From contig CAZVZH010000006.1 in NCBI GenBank assembly GCA_964630705.1, positions 1 through 53,683 of the forward strand: a DNA stretch of 53,683 nt, given 5' to 3'. Origin of the DNA: M3007 sp964630705 (lineage in GTDB: Bacteria > Bacteroidota > Bacteroidia > Chitinophagales > Saprospiraceae). The notes below the pieces were generated by a model. It was not told the DNA's origin and did no database searches. It was given only the letters and a program-made list of their open reading frames with translations. A program made the translations under genes and the position numbers. Shown piece after piece: positions 1 to 7,970 of this stretch; position 1 is the first letter of the stretch, and each line of letters starts with the position of its first letter.

Positions 1-54
1 GGTATTTTTTGCTCTGAAGAAATAACGGCGCTTATTTTCGCTGAAAATTAGCGC

Positions 55-1495
55 ATGGCCAAACGCAAACCCTACCGCTCCGACCAACAGCCTGCTCCAG
101 CGCAGGCGCCTGTTCCGCCCCCAATCCGGGTGCTGGTGTTATACGCATTGGGTCAGCTGGGCTGGTCGTTGGCCAGCTTCGGGGTGGCCAACCTGCTGAT
201 CTATTTTTATATGCCGCCGGAAACGGGGGCGCCTTTCTTCCCAACGTATATCCATCAGGGGGCGGTGTTGGGCGTGCTCACGCTGATCGGTGTTTTGAGT
301 GCAGCCGGTCGCGTTTTCGACGCCTTGATCGATCCCCTGGTGGCGAATTGGAGCGACCAGTCGGAAGCGCCAGCAGGCAAACGGCGGTGGTTTATGCTGG
401 TGGGGGCCTTACCTTTTGTACTCAGCGGTTTTCTGGTTTTTTATCCGCTTGGGGTGGGGGAGAGCGCGGCCAATTTCATGTGGCTGGCACTGTGCCTGGC
501 CGTCTATTACTTTTTCTTTACGTTCTATGTAATTCCCTATACAGCATTGATAGCCGAGTTGGGCCACCGCCCCTCTGACCGGATGCTGATCAGTACCTTG
601 CTTTCCGTGACCTGGGCGCTTGGTTTCGTGCTCGGAAACAGCGCTTATGCGTTGCAAAGTTTTTTTGAATCGGGCGGACAGACGCCGGCGCAAGCCTTTC
701 AATTGGCCCAGGCCGTTTTGCAGGGCGTGGCGCTGGTATTTTTACTGTTGCCGGCGTTTTTTTTAAATGAAAAACGGTACGCCCGTCAAGCGCCAGGCGG
801 GCTGGGGCTGCGTCAGTCGCTGGGTGCAGTGCTCGGCAACCGGAATTTTCGGCAGTTTTTGGCTTCCGACCTGTTGTACTGGCTGGCGCTGAGTTTTATT
901 CAACTGGGTGTTGGGTTTTACACGACTTTATTGTTGGAGTTGGACAAAAGTTATGCTTTCACCTTTTCGCTCACCAGTTTTTTGGCCAGTTTCGTTTTTT
1001 ATGCTCCGGTTAATTTTCTGGCCAAACGAACGGGGAAAAAGCGGCTGATGCTGGTGGCATTTTTACTTTTTGCCCTGCTTTTTTCGGCAGTTGCAGCCAT
1101 TCCTTTGTTGCCGTGGCCAAAACTTTGGCTGTTGTATAGCTTGGCTATTGGAGCGGCCATCCCCTTGGCTGTTTTTGGCATCGTGCCCAACGCGCTGATC
1201 GGCGGCCCGCCGCTCCAGAGGCCGAGCGTCGGTCGCGCTGATCGGCGACGCCGTGGAGTGGGAAGAACGGCAGTCGGGGCGCCAGCTATCAGGCATGTTT
1301 TACGGCGTACGGGCTTTCGTGATGAAAGTGGGTATTTCCTTGGCTAATTTACTGTTCCCGTCTTTGTTGCTGCTGGGCAAAAGTTTGGAAAACCCCACAG
1401 GGGTGCAAGCCACAGCGCTGGCGGCCCTGGCTTTTTGTTTGTGGGGCTGGCTGTTGTTTCGAAAATTTGACGACCGTTTGGAAGCGACGGGGTAG
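55..1495 (+). pseudogene. GPH-family MFS sugar transporter, reading frame broken
   Basis: This is a major-facilitator transporter of the glycoside-pentoside-hexuronide (MelB-like) group, with about twelve hydrophobic segments; such carriers move sugars with a cation across the inner membrane. The first frame runs from the ATG at 55 and reads well up to VPNALI (about position 1200), then becomes Arg-rich nonsense and stops at 1347. The true C-terminus continues in another frame (GDAVEWEERQSGR to the stop at 1495). The 14-mer cgcgctgatcggcg occurs at 1191-1204 and again at 1234-1247. Removing the 43 bases between the repeat starts joins the two frames into a 465-residue protein with the conserved motif restored. 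The gene is therefore either inactivated by a short duplication-like insertion, or the insertion is an assembly error. A second GPH transporter lies in the glucan locus at 29476-30906. Confidence 0.8.
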
Positions 1496-1502
1496 CGTTA
1501 TT

Positions 1503-1595
1503 GGCGCGTGTTCAAAAATCTGTGCCACACCTTGCCTAACCGCTTGATATTCAATTCCTGGATTTAGGTGTGGCACAGATTTTTGAACACGCGCC
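1503..1595. repeat. Perfect 29-bp inverted repeat with 35-nt loop
   Basis: Arms at 1503-1531 and 1567-1595 are exact reverse complements (ggcgcgtgttcaaaaatctg... and its complement). They flank a 35-nt spacer and sit between two convergent genes. It may act as a bidirectional terminator, but it is much longer than a normal one and has no clear T-tract after the stem. A small non-autonomous or REP-like palindromic element is equally possible. Confidence 0.85.
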
Positions 1596-1596
1596 G

Positions 1597-1992
1597 TTAT
1601 TTTACTGCTTCCGCTTGGTAGACAATGTAGTCGGTGTCGCCTTGCCAGGGGAAGGCATCTACCTTTTGGCGGTAATGGCAGCGCACAGTTTTGCCTTCCA
1701 GTTGCTGAAGTTGCTGGTACACAGCGCTGTTTTTGGCCGAAAACTCCCAAATACTTTGTTCGGAAAGCATAACGCTGCCGGCCAGGTGGAGTTGGCCTTC
1801 ATAGGTTTTGAAGAGCACACCTTTTTTGGAAATTTTAAACAACGTGCCCGTGCGCGAGCCCTCGCTGATGGTGTAGGTGCGGTAAATGTAATAGCCGGTT
1901 ACAAAAAGCAAAAAGCCGACGAGTACCGCCCAAAGGCCGCGGCGAAACCATTTTCGGGCGCTTTGCTTGGCTTGATCGATGGTTGTTGACAT
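1597..1992 (-). CDS. Small membrane-anchored protein of unknown function
   Basis: A 131-residue protein starting MSTTIDQAKQSARKW. It has a short basic N-terminus, one transmembrane helix at about residues 20-38 (LWAVLVGFLLFVTGYYIY), and a C-terminal soluble domain of about 90 residues that should face the periplasm. That domain includes GTLFKISKKGVLFKTYEGQL and ends in VYQAEAVK. Similar short proteins are common in Bacteroidota and sometimes carry misleading enzyme names; I recognise no catalytic motif. The ATG at 1990-1992 is preferred over an in-frame start near 2058, because the longer form would translate a TTG/CAA microsatellite into a run of threonines. The gene converges on the transporter across the 29-bp inverted repeat. 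Confidence 0.7.
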   Translation of the reverse strand: MSTTIDQAKQSARKWFRRGLWAVLVGFLLFVTGYYIYRTYTISEGSRTGTLFKISKKGVLFKTYEGQLHLAGSVMLSEQSIWEFSAKNSAVYQQLQQLEGKTVRCHYRQKVDAFPWQGDTDYIVYQAEAVK

Positions 1993-1998
1993 ATTTTC

Positions 1999-2023
1999 TG
2001 TTGTTGTTGTTGTTGTTGTTGTT
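1999..2023. repeat. Trinucleotide microsatellite (TTG)n
   Basis: About eight TTG/GTT units in a row, starting 6 bases upstream of the ATG of the small membrane protein on the minus strand. The repeat lies where the 5' leader should be, so slippage would alter promoter or start spacing and not the protein frame. Confidence 0.9.
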
Positions 2024-2054
2024 CCGTAGGGGCGACCCTCGCGGTTGCCTCCAT

Positions 2055-2822
2055 TCAAACCCCCTTTTTACTGCCCCAAATCTGAATATGCAGTCGGTCG
2101 GTGTAATGAAAACCGTATTTTTTACAAATTTCCACCAGCCACTGGCGGCGGCTGGCGAGGGTTTGTCGCTTTCGGCCTTCGGGCATCAGCCAGACTTTTT
2201 CCGGCGCAATTTCGTATCGGTGGAGCAGATTCAGCACCTCTTTCAGGTCAGATTTTTCAGCCACGACAAATTTGAAAAAAGCCCGGTCATTTTCTGCGAA
2301 AAAACGATAGGCTTTTGGTCGCTCCCGCAGTTTTTGCGGGTTGTTGCTGTTTTCGAGTTTCGGCGAAACGTTGTACTGATCGATCTGGGCGTCCAGTTCC
2401 GGAATAGGCACGAGGGTTCCGTTGGTTTCTACTTCAAAGCGAAAAGCCGGATCGCTTTGGCGCAGCCGGTTGGCCAGTGCCGCCAATGCGGGTTGTTGTA
2501 GCAGTGGCTCGCCACCCGTGAAGATGACGTTTTTGCAGGGGAAGGCCAACACGCTCTGGGCGGTTTCTTCTATGGTGCAGGGTGCGATCCAGTCTTTTTT
2601 ATCAAATTTCCGGTAGCCCGGCAGTTGGTCGTTTTCGTGCCTGAACCGGGTTCCTTTCCAGTTCCAGGTATAATCCGTATCGCACCAGATACAGTGCAGG
2701 TTGCACAGGCTGGTGCGGACGAAAACGGAGGGCCGGCCCAAACTTTTGCCTTCGCCCTGGATGGAGTGGAAAATTTCAGGTTTGCCGCCGAGCCGCGCAA
2801 GTTGAAGTAGAATATCGGCCAA
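2055..2822 (-). CDS. queE: 7-carboxy-7-deazaguanine synthase (radical SAM)
   Basis: QueE converts 6-carboxytetrahydropterin to 7-carboxy-7-deazaguanine in the queuosine/preQ0 pathway. The N-terminus carries the family signature FHSIQGEGKSLGRPSVFVR, followed by the radical-SAM cluster CNLHCIWCDTDY (CxxxCxxC, three ligands for a 4Fe-4S cluster) and the glycine-rich FTGGEPLLQ motif that contacts SAM. Length fits the family. The start is uncertain: no ATG precedes the signature. An open frame extends to a TTG at 2867, but a good Bacteroidota promoter (2834-2862) lies inside that extension, so I chose the TTG at 2820-2822, giving 255 residues. It is transcribed alone, divergent from the small gene at 2943. 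Confidence 0.88.
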   Translation of the reverse strand: MADILLQLARLGGKPEIFHSIQGEGKSLGRPSVFVRTSLCNLHCIWCDTDYTWNWKGTRFRHENDQLPGYRKFDKKDWIAPCTIEETAQSVLAFPCKNVIFTGGEPLLQQPALAALANRLRQSDPAFRFEVETNGTLVPIPELDAQIDQYNVSPKLENSNNPQKLRERPKAYRFFAENDRAFFKFVVAEKSDLKEVLNLLHRYEIAPEKVWLMPEGRKRQTLASRRQWLVEICKKYGFHYTDRLHIQIWGSKKGV

Positions 2823-2833
2823 TTTTTTTGCTT

Positions 2834-2862
2834 CAAAGGTAAAAAGTAAACAACCGGACCAA
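2834..2862 (-). promoter_or_regulatory. Bacteroidota-type promoter for queE
   Basis: Minus strand reads TTG, 18 nt, then TACCTTTG (-7 box at 2834-2841, -33 TTG at 2860-2862). This matches the TTG-N17-23-TAnnTTTG consensus and would start transcription near 2827, just upstream of the chosen queE start. Confidence 0.55.
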
Positions 2863-2942
2863 GCCAACTTTTGCCGGCTTAGGCGCCGGATTTTCTTCCT
2901 TGCCGGGATTGGCTTACCTTGGTTTTTATAAAACTAACACGT

Positions 2943-3140
2943 ATGAAAAATAACAAATACCGGCAGTTTGCCATCATACTCCTGCTGTTTATCGTTGCTC
3001 CGGGCGTTCACTTTTTTTTGTCGGGCGACAATCATTTGGTGCCTGTCCTGCGCTCCTGGCTGGTGGGTGTGCAAATTGTCATCGGCCTGGGCTTGGCTGC
3101 CTGGTTTTGGATGAAGCGCAATGCGGCAAGTGAGCAATAA
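2943..3140 (+). CDS. Small two-helix membrane protein
   Basis: A 65-residue protein starting MKNNKYRQFAIILLLF. Two hydrophobic segments (about residues 8-25 and 40-58) suggest an inner-membrane hairpin, with a short polar loop SGDNHLVPVLRS between them and a charged tail MKRNAASEQ. The ATG at 2943 is chosen over one at 2919 because a basic N-terminus directly before the first helix is typical. I recognise no family. Its stop is 12 bp from the convergent NlpC/P60 gene. Confidence 0.55.
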   Translation: MKNNKYRQFAIILLLFIVAPGVHFFLSGDNHLVPVLRSWLVGVQIVIGLGLAAWFWMKRNAASEQ

Positions 3141-3152
3141 CCGGACGGGTGA

Positions 3153-4004
3153 TCAATCGAACAAGGCAGTCTGACTAAACAATTCATCTTCGGCGGTGAC
3201 GCGCGCAGCCGGGGCATCGGCTCCGGGCGCATCCGGGAGCAGGCGTTTGACGATACGGAGCTGATGGGTGTAGCGTTGCTGCTCAGCGTTGAACAGGCCG
3301 AAGTGGTCGAGCTTGTCGATCCGCACCTTGCCGGAAGCGTGAATGAGGTGGCAGTCGGGCAGGATGATGCCGACATGGCCGATATCGCCTTTGCCGTTGT
3401 CGAAAAATGCCAGGTCGCCGAGTTGGCATTGCTCCAGAAAATCAACCGGGCGGCCTTGGGTCACTTGTTGTGTGGCGTCGCGCAGCAGGCGGATGCCGGC
3501 AATTTTAAACACCATTTGGGTGAGCCCGGCAGCATCGATGCCGAAAGGCGAACGGCCGCCCCAGAGGTAAGGGGCATGCAAGTAGCGGCGGGCGATTTTG
3601 ACGATCCACTCGCCGGTTTTAGGGGCATGGTTGGGGGTGATTACCGGGCCGGAAAACTGGAAAGACTGGTCGCCCAACTGGCAGCGCAAGCCGTCGTAGC
3701 GGGGTAGGGTAGCCCCCAGGGTAAGCGGGATGAAATGGTCGGCCGCCATCAGGCCTTCTACCAGGGAAAGATTAACGGAGACGTGCTCTTTATAGTCGTC
3801 GAATTCGCTGGGGGTCAGGCGTTTGAGTTGTTTGGCGTCTACCCAGCCCGAGTAGCCGTCCCAGGCGCAATGTACCTGCAGCCAGTTGTCCTTTGTTTCG
3901 ACAATCTCCACTGTTTCTCCAAAGAGCAATTGGGAAACCATTTCGCTCTTGTCGGCGGGATGGGCGCGCAAAGGGGCCAGGCTGACTTGGCAAGCGGCGT
4001 ACAT
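3153..4004 (-). CDS. SH3 + NlpC/P60-type protein lacking the catalytic cysteine
   Basis: A 283-residue protein with a bacterial SH3-like domain at about residues 5-65 (LFGETVEIVETKDNWLQVHC, SGWVDAKQL) and a C-terminal NlpC/P60 fold at about 125-265, the arrangement of YkfC-type gamma-D-glutamyl endopeptidases that cleave cell-wall peptides. The fold's surrounding motifs are intact: PYLWGGRSPFGID, GDLAFF, GHVGI with the catalytic His at 210, and HLIHASG with His222. At the place of the catalytic cysteine, however, the family motif DCSG reads DAAG (Ala158, Ala159; codons at 3528-3533). As read, the protein should not be a cysteine peptidase and may be a binding-only pseudoenzyme. No export signal is evident. 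Confidence 0.85.
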   Translation of the reverse strand: MYAACQVSLAPLRAHPADKSEMVSQLLFGETVEIVETKDNWLQVHCAWDGYSGWVDAKQLKRLTPSEFDDYKEHVSVNLSLVEGLMAADHFIPLTLGATLPRYDGLRCQLGDQSFQFSGPVITPNHAPKTGEWIVKIARRYLHAPYLWGGRSPFGIDAAGLTQMVFKIAGIRLLRDATQQVTQGRPVDFLEQCQLGDLAFFDNGKGDIGHVGIILPDCHLIHASGKVRIDKLDHFGLFNAEQQRYTHQLRIVKRLLPDAPGADAPAARVTAEDELFSQTALFD

Positions 4005-4108
4005 GAGGGAATGATAAAGGGTGTTTTAGACGCAGACGCAGGTTCGTAAGCAAAGGACGGAAAAATATTAAAGTGAAGGGGTAGTGAAGGATAAAATCTT
4101 CGTATTTT

Positions 4109-4141
4109 TAGTAAATTTGCAATCGAATTGCTAATTTACTA
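4109..4141 (+). promoter_or_regulatory. 33-bp palindrome overlapping a -7 box upstream of the ATPase gene
   Basis: The sequence tagtaaatttgcaat at 4109-4123 is followed by a nearly exact reverse complement ending at 4141, with only one mismatched pair outside the centre. A -7-like box TAAATTTG (4112-4119) is embedded in it. It ends 8 bases before the ATG at 4150. It could be an operator, or an mRNA hairpin that masks the start codon. Confidence 0.6.
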
Positions 4142-4149
4142 AAAAAAAG

Positions 4150-5310
4150 ATGTTCGTCTCAAGGGAGATTACAGCAACTATCCGAAATTTTCGGGAATGG
4201 TTCCCGGTTGTCTACCTAGGCGGCCCGAGGCAAAGTGGCAAAACCACTTTGCTCCGATATTTGCTGCCCGAGCTACCATACGCTAATTTGGAAGATGCCG
4301 ACACCCGCCTGCGCGCAGAAGAGGACCCTCGCCGGTTTCTCAACAGTTTTCCTACTGGCGCTATTCTGGATGAAGCCCAGCGGGTGCCGCTACTTTTCAA
4401 TTATTTGCAGGGCTATGTAGACATGGATAAAAACCGGCGTTTTGTCTTGTCTGGCTCACAAAATTTCTTGCTGATGGAAAGCATCACCCAGTCGCTGGCC
4501 GGCCGGGTAGGAATTCTGAACTTGCTTCCGTTTTCCTTGGCTGAAATTGAACGTCAGCAACCCATGGAAACACTGGAGCAATTTTCCTGGCAAGGCGGCT
4601 ATCCAGCTCTATTCGGAGACAATACTGCCCCGGCTAATTTCTTTTTTGACAGCTACATCCAAACCTACATTGAACGGGACGTTCGCATGCTCAAAAATGT
4701 TGGGGATTTGTCGGCGTTCGGGAAGTTTATGCGCTTGTGCGCCGGCAGGGTAGGGCAACCGCTCAACTTGAGTTCCCTTGCAACAGATACCGGCCTTGCG
4801 CCAAACACGGTGAAGGCCTGGTTATCGGTGCTCGAGGCCTCCTATCTTGTTTTCATGCTCCCGCCTTATCATGATAATTTCAATAAGCGCATCATCAAGT
4901 CGCCCAAAATGTATTTTTTCGACACGGGTTTACTTTGCCACTTACTGGGAATTGCTTCAGCCAGCCAACTGGAGACACACCACTGTTTTGGCAACATTGC
5001 GGAAAACGCGCTTTTGGTGGAATTGTATAAAAAACGCGTCAATGCAGGTTTACGCCCAGCATTTTGGTTTTGGCAAGATCAACAAGGTAATGAAATTGAC
5101 CTGATCATGGAAGAAAATGGCCAGCTGTATGCCATCGAATTCAAGTCGAGCCAGACGTACAATACCCGTCTGAGTACTGGCTTGAAACGTTGGCAAACAT
5201 TGGCAGGTACGGCGCCTGAAAATCAGTATCTGGTATATGGCGGTGATCAGCCAGGCAACTTTGCTTTTGGGACGCTGCTACCCTGGCGAAAAGCGCTGGA
5301 AATTTTATAA
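4150..5310 (+). CDS. AAA-type ATPase with DUF4143 domain
   Basis: A 386-residue protein of the AAA_14/DUF4143 group. The N-terminal ATPase domain has a Walker A loop GPRQSGKTT at about residues 25-33, a Walker B AILDEAQ near residue 80 and a sensor-like VLSGSQNFLL. The C-terminal half (about 190-370) holds the DUF4143 winged-helix plus nuclease-like fold, including WFWQDQQGNEIDLI and LYAIEFKSSQ, reminiscent of the restriction-endonuclease-like core (E-IDL...EFKSS). These proteins are widespread, often multicopy, and have no firm biological role; DNA or protein remodelling is assumed. The gene stands alone, is more AT-rich upstream than its neighbours, and has a 33-bp palindrome directly before its start. 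Confidence 0.85.
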   Translation: MFVSREITATIRNFREWFPVVYLGGPRQSGKTTLLRYLLPELPYANLEDADTRLRAEEDPRRFLNSFPTGAILDEAQRVPLLFNYLQGYVDMDKNRRFVLSGSQNFLLMESITQSLAGRVGILNLLPFSLAEIERQQPMETLEQFSWQGGYPALFGDNTAPANFFFDSYIQTYIERDVRMLKNVGDLSAFGKFMRLCAGRVGQPLNLSSLATDTGLAPNTVKAWLSVLEASYLVFMLPPYHDNFNKRIIKSPKMYFFDTGLLCHLLGIASASQLETHHCFGNIAENALLVELYKKRVNAGLRPAFWFWQDQQGNEIDLIMEENGQLYAIEFKSSQTYNTRLSTGLKRWQTLAGTAPENQYLVYGGDQPGNFAFGTLLPWRKALEIL

Positions 5311-5320
5311 CCCATCAATT

Positions 5321-6412
5321 TTAAAGGGTGCTGAAATACCGGAAATCGTGATTTTTTTCCACCTTCTTCAGCAACTCAAAAATCAGGCGAATCAGGTTAC
5401 TCACGTCGTCTTTGTGGGCCATTTCCACGGTAGTGTGCATGTAGCGCAGCGGAAGTGAAATGAGGGCTGAAGGCACGCCGCCATTGGAGTAGGCAAAGGC
5501 ATCGGTATCGGTGCCGGTGTACCGGGAAGCCGCTTCCCGCTGAAAAGGAATCTGGTGGGCTTCAGCCGTTTCGATGATCAGGTCGAGCAGTTTGTTGTGT
5601 ACGGCCGGGGCGTAGGTGACGGAAGGCCCGTTGCCCGCGCGCACGTCGCCGTGTTTTTTCATGTTGATCAGCGGGGTGTGGGTGTCGTGGGTGACATCGG
5701 TGACGATGGCCAGGTTGGGCCGGATGGCGTTGGTGACCATTTCGGCGCCGCGCAGACCTACTTCCTCCTGAACGGAATTGACGATGTACAGCGTAAAGGG
5801 GAGTTCCACCTGATTTTCTTTCAGCAACCGCGCCACCTCGGCGATGCAGAAGCCGCCCATGCGGTTGTCGAGTGCGCGGCCGCAATAGTACCGGTCGTTG
5901 AGAATAGTAAACTCGTCTTGAAACGTGACGACACAACCCACATGAATACCCATTTTTTGCACCTCTTCGCGGTCTTTGGCGCCCACGTCGATGGTGATAT
6001 TATCGAGCGAAGGCGTCATGTTGGCGTCCTTGTCGGTGCGGGTGTGAATAGCCGGCCACCCGAACACACCGCGGACGAAGCCGCCTTTTCGCAGGTGTAC
6101 GTTCACGCGCATGGAGGGGGCGATCTGGTGGTCGCTGCCGCCGTTGCGGATGACGTGCAAAAAGCCGTCTTCTGTGATAAAATTTACAAACCAGGAAATT
6201 TCGTCGGCATGCCCTTCGATGACCACTTTATAGTCCTGGCCCGGATTGATAATCCCGTAAGCCGTGCCATAATTGTCCAATTGCCATTCGTCGATATACG
6301 GCTCGAGGTATTGCAGCCAGAGTTTTTGCCCGGAAGATTCATAGCCGGTAGGGCTGGCGTTGTTCAGGTACCGGCGCAGGAAGTTTTCCGATTCGGGTGT
6401 AATAATTTGCAT
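5321..6412 (-). CDS. M42-family metal-dependent aminopeptidase
   Basis: A 363-residue cytoplasmic peptidase of the M42 family (glutamyl/deblocking aminopeptidases, sometimes named endoglucanase M), which trims N-terminal residues from peptides and normally forms dodecameric shells. Metal and catalytic motifs are all visible: GHADE (His68, Asp70), GRALDNRMGG, VQEEVGLRGAE with the catalytic Glu pair, AIVTDVTHDTH, and the late HTTVEMAHKDD with the last metal His. Length matches the family. It lies downstream of pyrE on the same strand with an 84-bp gap, and converges on the DUF4143 ATPase with 10 bp between stops. Confidence 0.9.
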   Translation of the reverse strand: MQIITPESENFLRRYLNNASPTGYESSGQKLWLQYLEPYIDEWQLDNYGTAYGIINPGQDYKVVIEGHADEISWFVNFITEDGFLHVIRNGGSDHQIAPSMRVNVHLRKGGFVRGVFGWPAIHTRTDKDANMTPSLDNITIDVGAKDREEVQKMGIHVGCVVTFQDEFTILNDRYYCGRALDNRMGGFCIAEVARLLKENQVELPFTLYIVNSVQEEVGLRGAEMVTNAIRPNLAIVTDVTHDTHTPLINMKKHGDVRAGNGPSVTYAPAVHNKLLDLIIETAEAHQIPFQREAASRYTGTDTDAFAYSNGGVPSALISLPLRYMHTTVEMAHKDDVSNLIRLIFELLKKVEKNHDFRYFSTL

Positions 6413-6496
6413 CCGATTAAATATTAAGGTGGTGCATGGTTAACGGGTAAAATTCAAATCAATAGTACTGGTTCTTCCGGGTGCGGCAATAGCGTT

Positions 6497-7132
6497 TCAG
6501 GCATAAAGTGCGCCCCAGCCCTCCGGGTTTTGCCGCCATTTTTCCAGCATGCGCTGCTCTTCGGCGTCGATGTATCCAGTGCGGGAGGCTTCGAGCAAGA
6601 GGGTATCGTAGTCGGTCAGGGTTTGAAAATCGACGTGTGCGGCGTCGAAAGCTGTTTTCGCCTGGGCAAATCCATATTGAAAAATAGCCAGCACGCCGGC
6701 TACCGTACAACCCGCTTCGCGCAGAATTTCCACCGCTTGCAAGCTGCTGCCGCCGGTACTGATCAGGTCTTCCACCACCAATACGCGCTGGCCGGGCAAG
6801 AGTTGGCCTTCGATCTGGTTGCGCCGCCCGTGGCCTTTTGCGCTGCTGCGCACATAAGCGAAGGGTTTTTCCAGCAGATCGGCCAACAGGGCTCCGTGCG
6901 CAATGCCGGCAGTGGCTACGCCAGCCACTGCGTCGAAGGCGCCAAAAGCGACCGATTGTTCGGCCAGGCAGTTTTTTAAAAAAGTACGCTCTTGTGGAAA
7001 GGAAAGGGCAACGCGATTGTCGCAGTAAATCGGGGACAGCATTCCGGATGCCCAGGTGAACGGTTCATGCGGCCGGAGCTGGACGGCTTTTATTTTTAAC
7101 AAACAGCGGGCTACTTCGGCGGTTTGGTACAT
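6497..7132 (-). CDS. pyrE: Orotate phosphoribosyltransferase
   Basis: PyrE joins orotate and PRPP to form orotidine monophosphate in pyrimidine synthesis. The PRPP-binding loop VLVVEDLISTGGSS is exact for the family. The upstream FTWASGMLSPIYCDNR is the orotate-binding region, and KGHGRRNQIEG carries the flexible-loop basic residues. The start MYQTAEVARCLL (ATG at 7130-7132) gives 211 residues, the usual length; a longer frame to 7162 adds only a non-conserved tail. The neighbouring Nudix gene is divergent, so the two share a 153-bp regulatory stretch. Confidence 0.93.
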   Translation of the reverse strand: MYQTAEVARCLLKIKAVQLRPHEPFTWASGMLSPIYCDNRVALSFPQERTFLKNCLAEQSVAFGAFDAVAGVATAGIAHGALLADLLEKPFAYVRSSAKGHGRRNQIEGQLLPGQRVLVVEDLISTGGSSLQAVEILREAGCTVAGVLAIFQYGFAQAKTAFDAAHVDFQTLTDYDTLLLEASRTGYIDAEEQRMLEKWRQNPEGWGALYA

Positions 7133-7285
7133 GCAGGACGGCGTTTGAGTCGATGCTGGCAACTGAGGCTTAAAAACGGGCGCGTTCGGATTTGGAACGC
7201 GGCGAAAATTGCCGGCAAATTTTGGCTACTCCACCAGAACCTCGTTCTTTTGGCCGGCGAATGCACCGAAAATTTGCCGCAGCAA

Positions 7286-7921
7286 ATGTACAAAGTCTAT
7301 GTAAACGACATTCCGGTTTTTCTGGGAACGCCGGAAAGTGTGGGTGAACTGGGCCTTTTGCCCGAGAAACAGGTGTACACCGCGCCTTATTTGGGCAAAC
7401 GCAAACAAATCCGGCAATTCCTCGACCTGCTCGATAAAAACCGGGAGGTACGCGCCCTGGCCTTGTACGGCGACGACCCGGCCCGGCTCTGGGACGATTT
7501 CTGCTCCTGCTTCACCCGCCTCGACGCCGCCGGCGGCTACGTGACCAACCCAGCCAGCCAACTGCTCGTGTTTTTTCGCCGGGGCTCCTGGGACCTCCCC
7601 AAAGGCAAGATCGACCCCGGCGAAACGCCCGAACAAGCCGCCGTACGCGAAGTGCAGGAAGAAACCGGCTTGCAGTCGATTCAACTCGGCCCCTTTCTGG
7701 CCCACACCTGGCACACCTACAGCCAGCGTGGCGAGCGGGTGCTCAAATGCACCTGGTGGTACCGCATGACAACGACGGACACCCAGCTGACCCCTCAAAC
7801 CGAAGAGGATATCGAAGAAATCCGATGGGTGGATGCGCAAGCCTGGCTGGCTACCGGGCCAGTGGTGTACGCCAGTATCCGGGAGTTGTTGGAGTTGGCG
7901 GCATCGGAAAGCCGCGGATGA
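7286..7921 (+). CDS. Nudix hydrolase
   Basis: A 211-residue protein with a complete Nudix box at about residues 107-129 (G-KIDPG-E-...-REVQEETG-L), which binds Mg2+ and cleaves a nucleoside diphosphate linked to another group. The Nudix fold occupies the C-terminal two thirds (from about residue 85: GGYVTNPASQLLVFFRRG). The first 80 residues form a separate N-terminal region seen in Bacteroidota homologues. The ATG at 7286 (MYKVYVND) is preferred over the open frame from 7124, whose N-terminus overlaps pyrE and looks random. An 11-bp inverted repeat (7213-7223 and 7269-7279) lies just upstream. Substrate cannot be told from sequence. Confidence 0.87.
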   Translation: MYKVYVNDIPVFLGTPESVGELGLLPEKQVYTAPYLGKRKQIRQFLDLLDKNREVRALALYGDDPARLWDDFCSCFTRLDAAGGYVTNPASQLLVFFRRGSWDLPKGKIDPGETPEQAAVREVQEETGLQSIQLGPFLAHTWHTYSQRGERVLKCTWWYRMTTTDTQLTPQTEEDIEEIRWVDAQAWLATGPVVYASIRELLELAASESRG

Positions 7922-7970
7922 ACAGACCATTGTCCGACTTTGTGTACCTTTCCCCGAAAAATTTACCGCT

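Noticed and set aside
5555..6427. 290-codon open frame on the plus strand
   Set aside because: Antisense to the M42 peptidase, which has complete metal-binding motifs.
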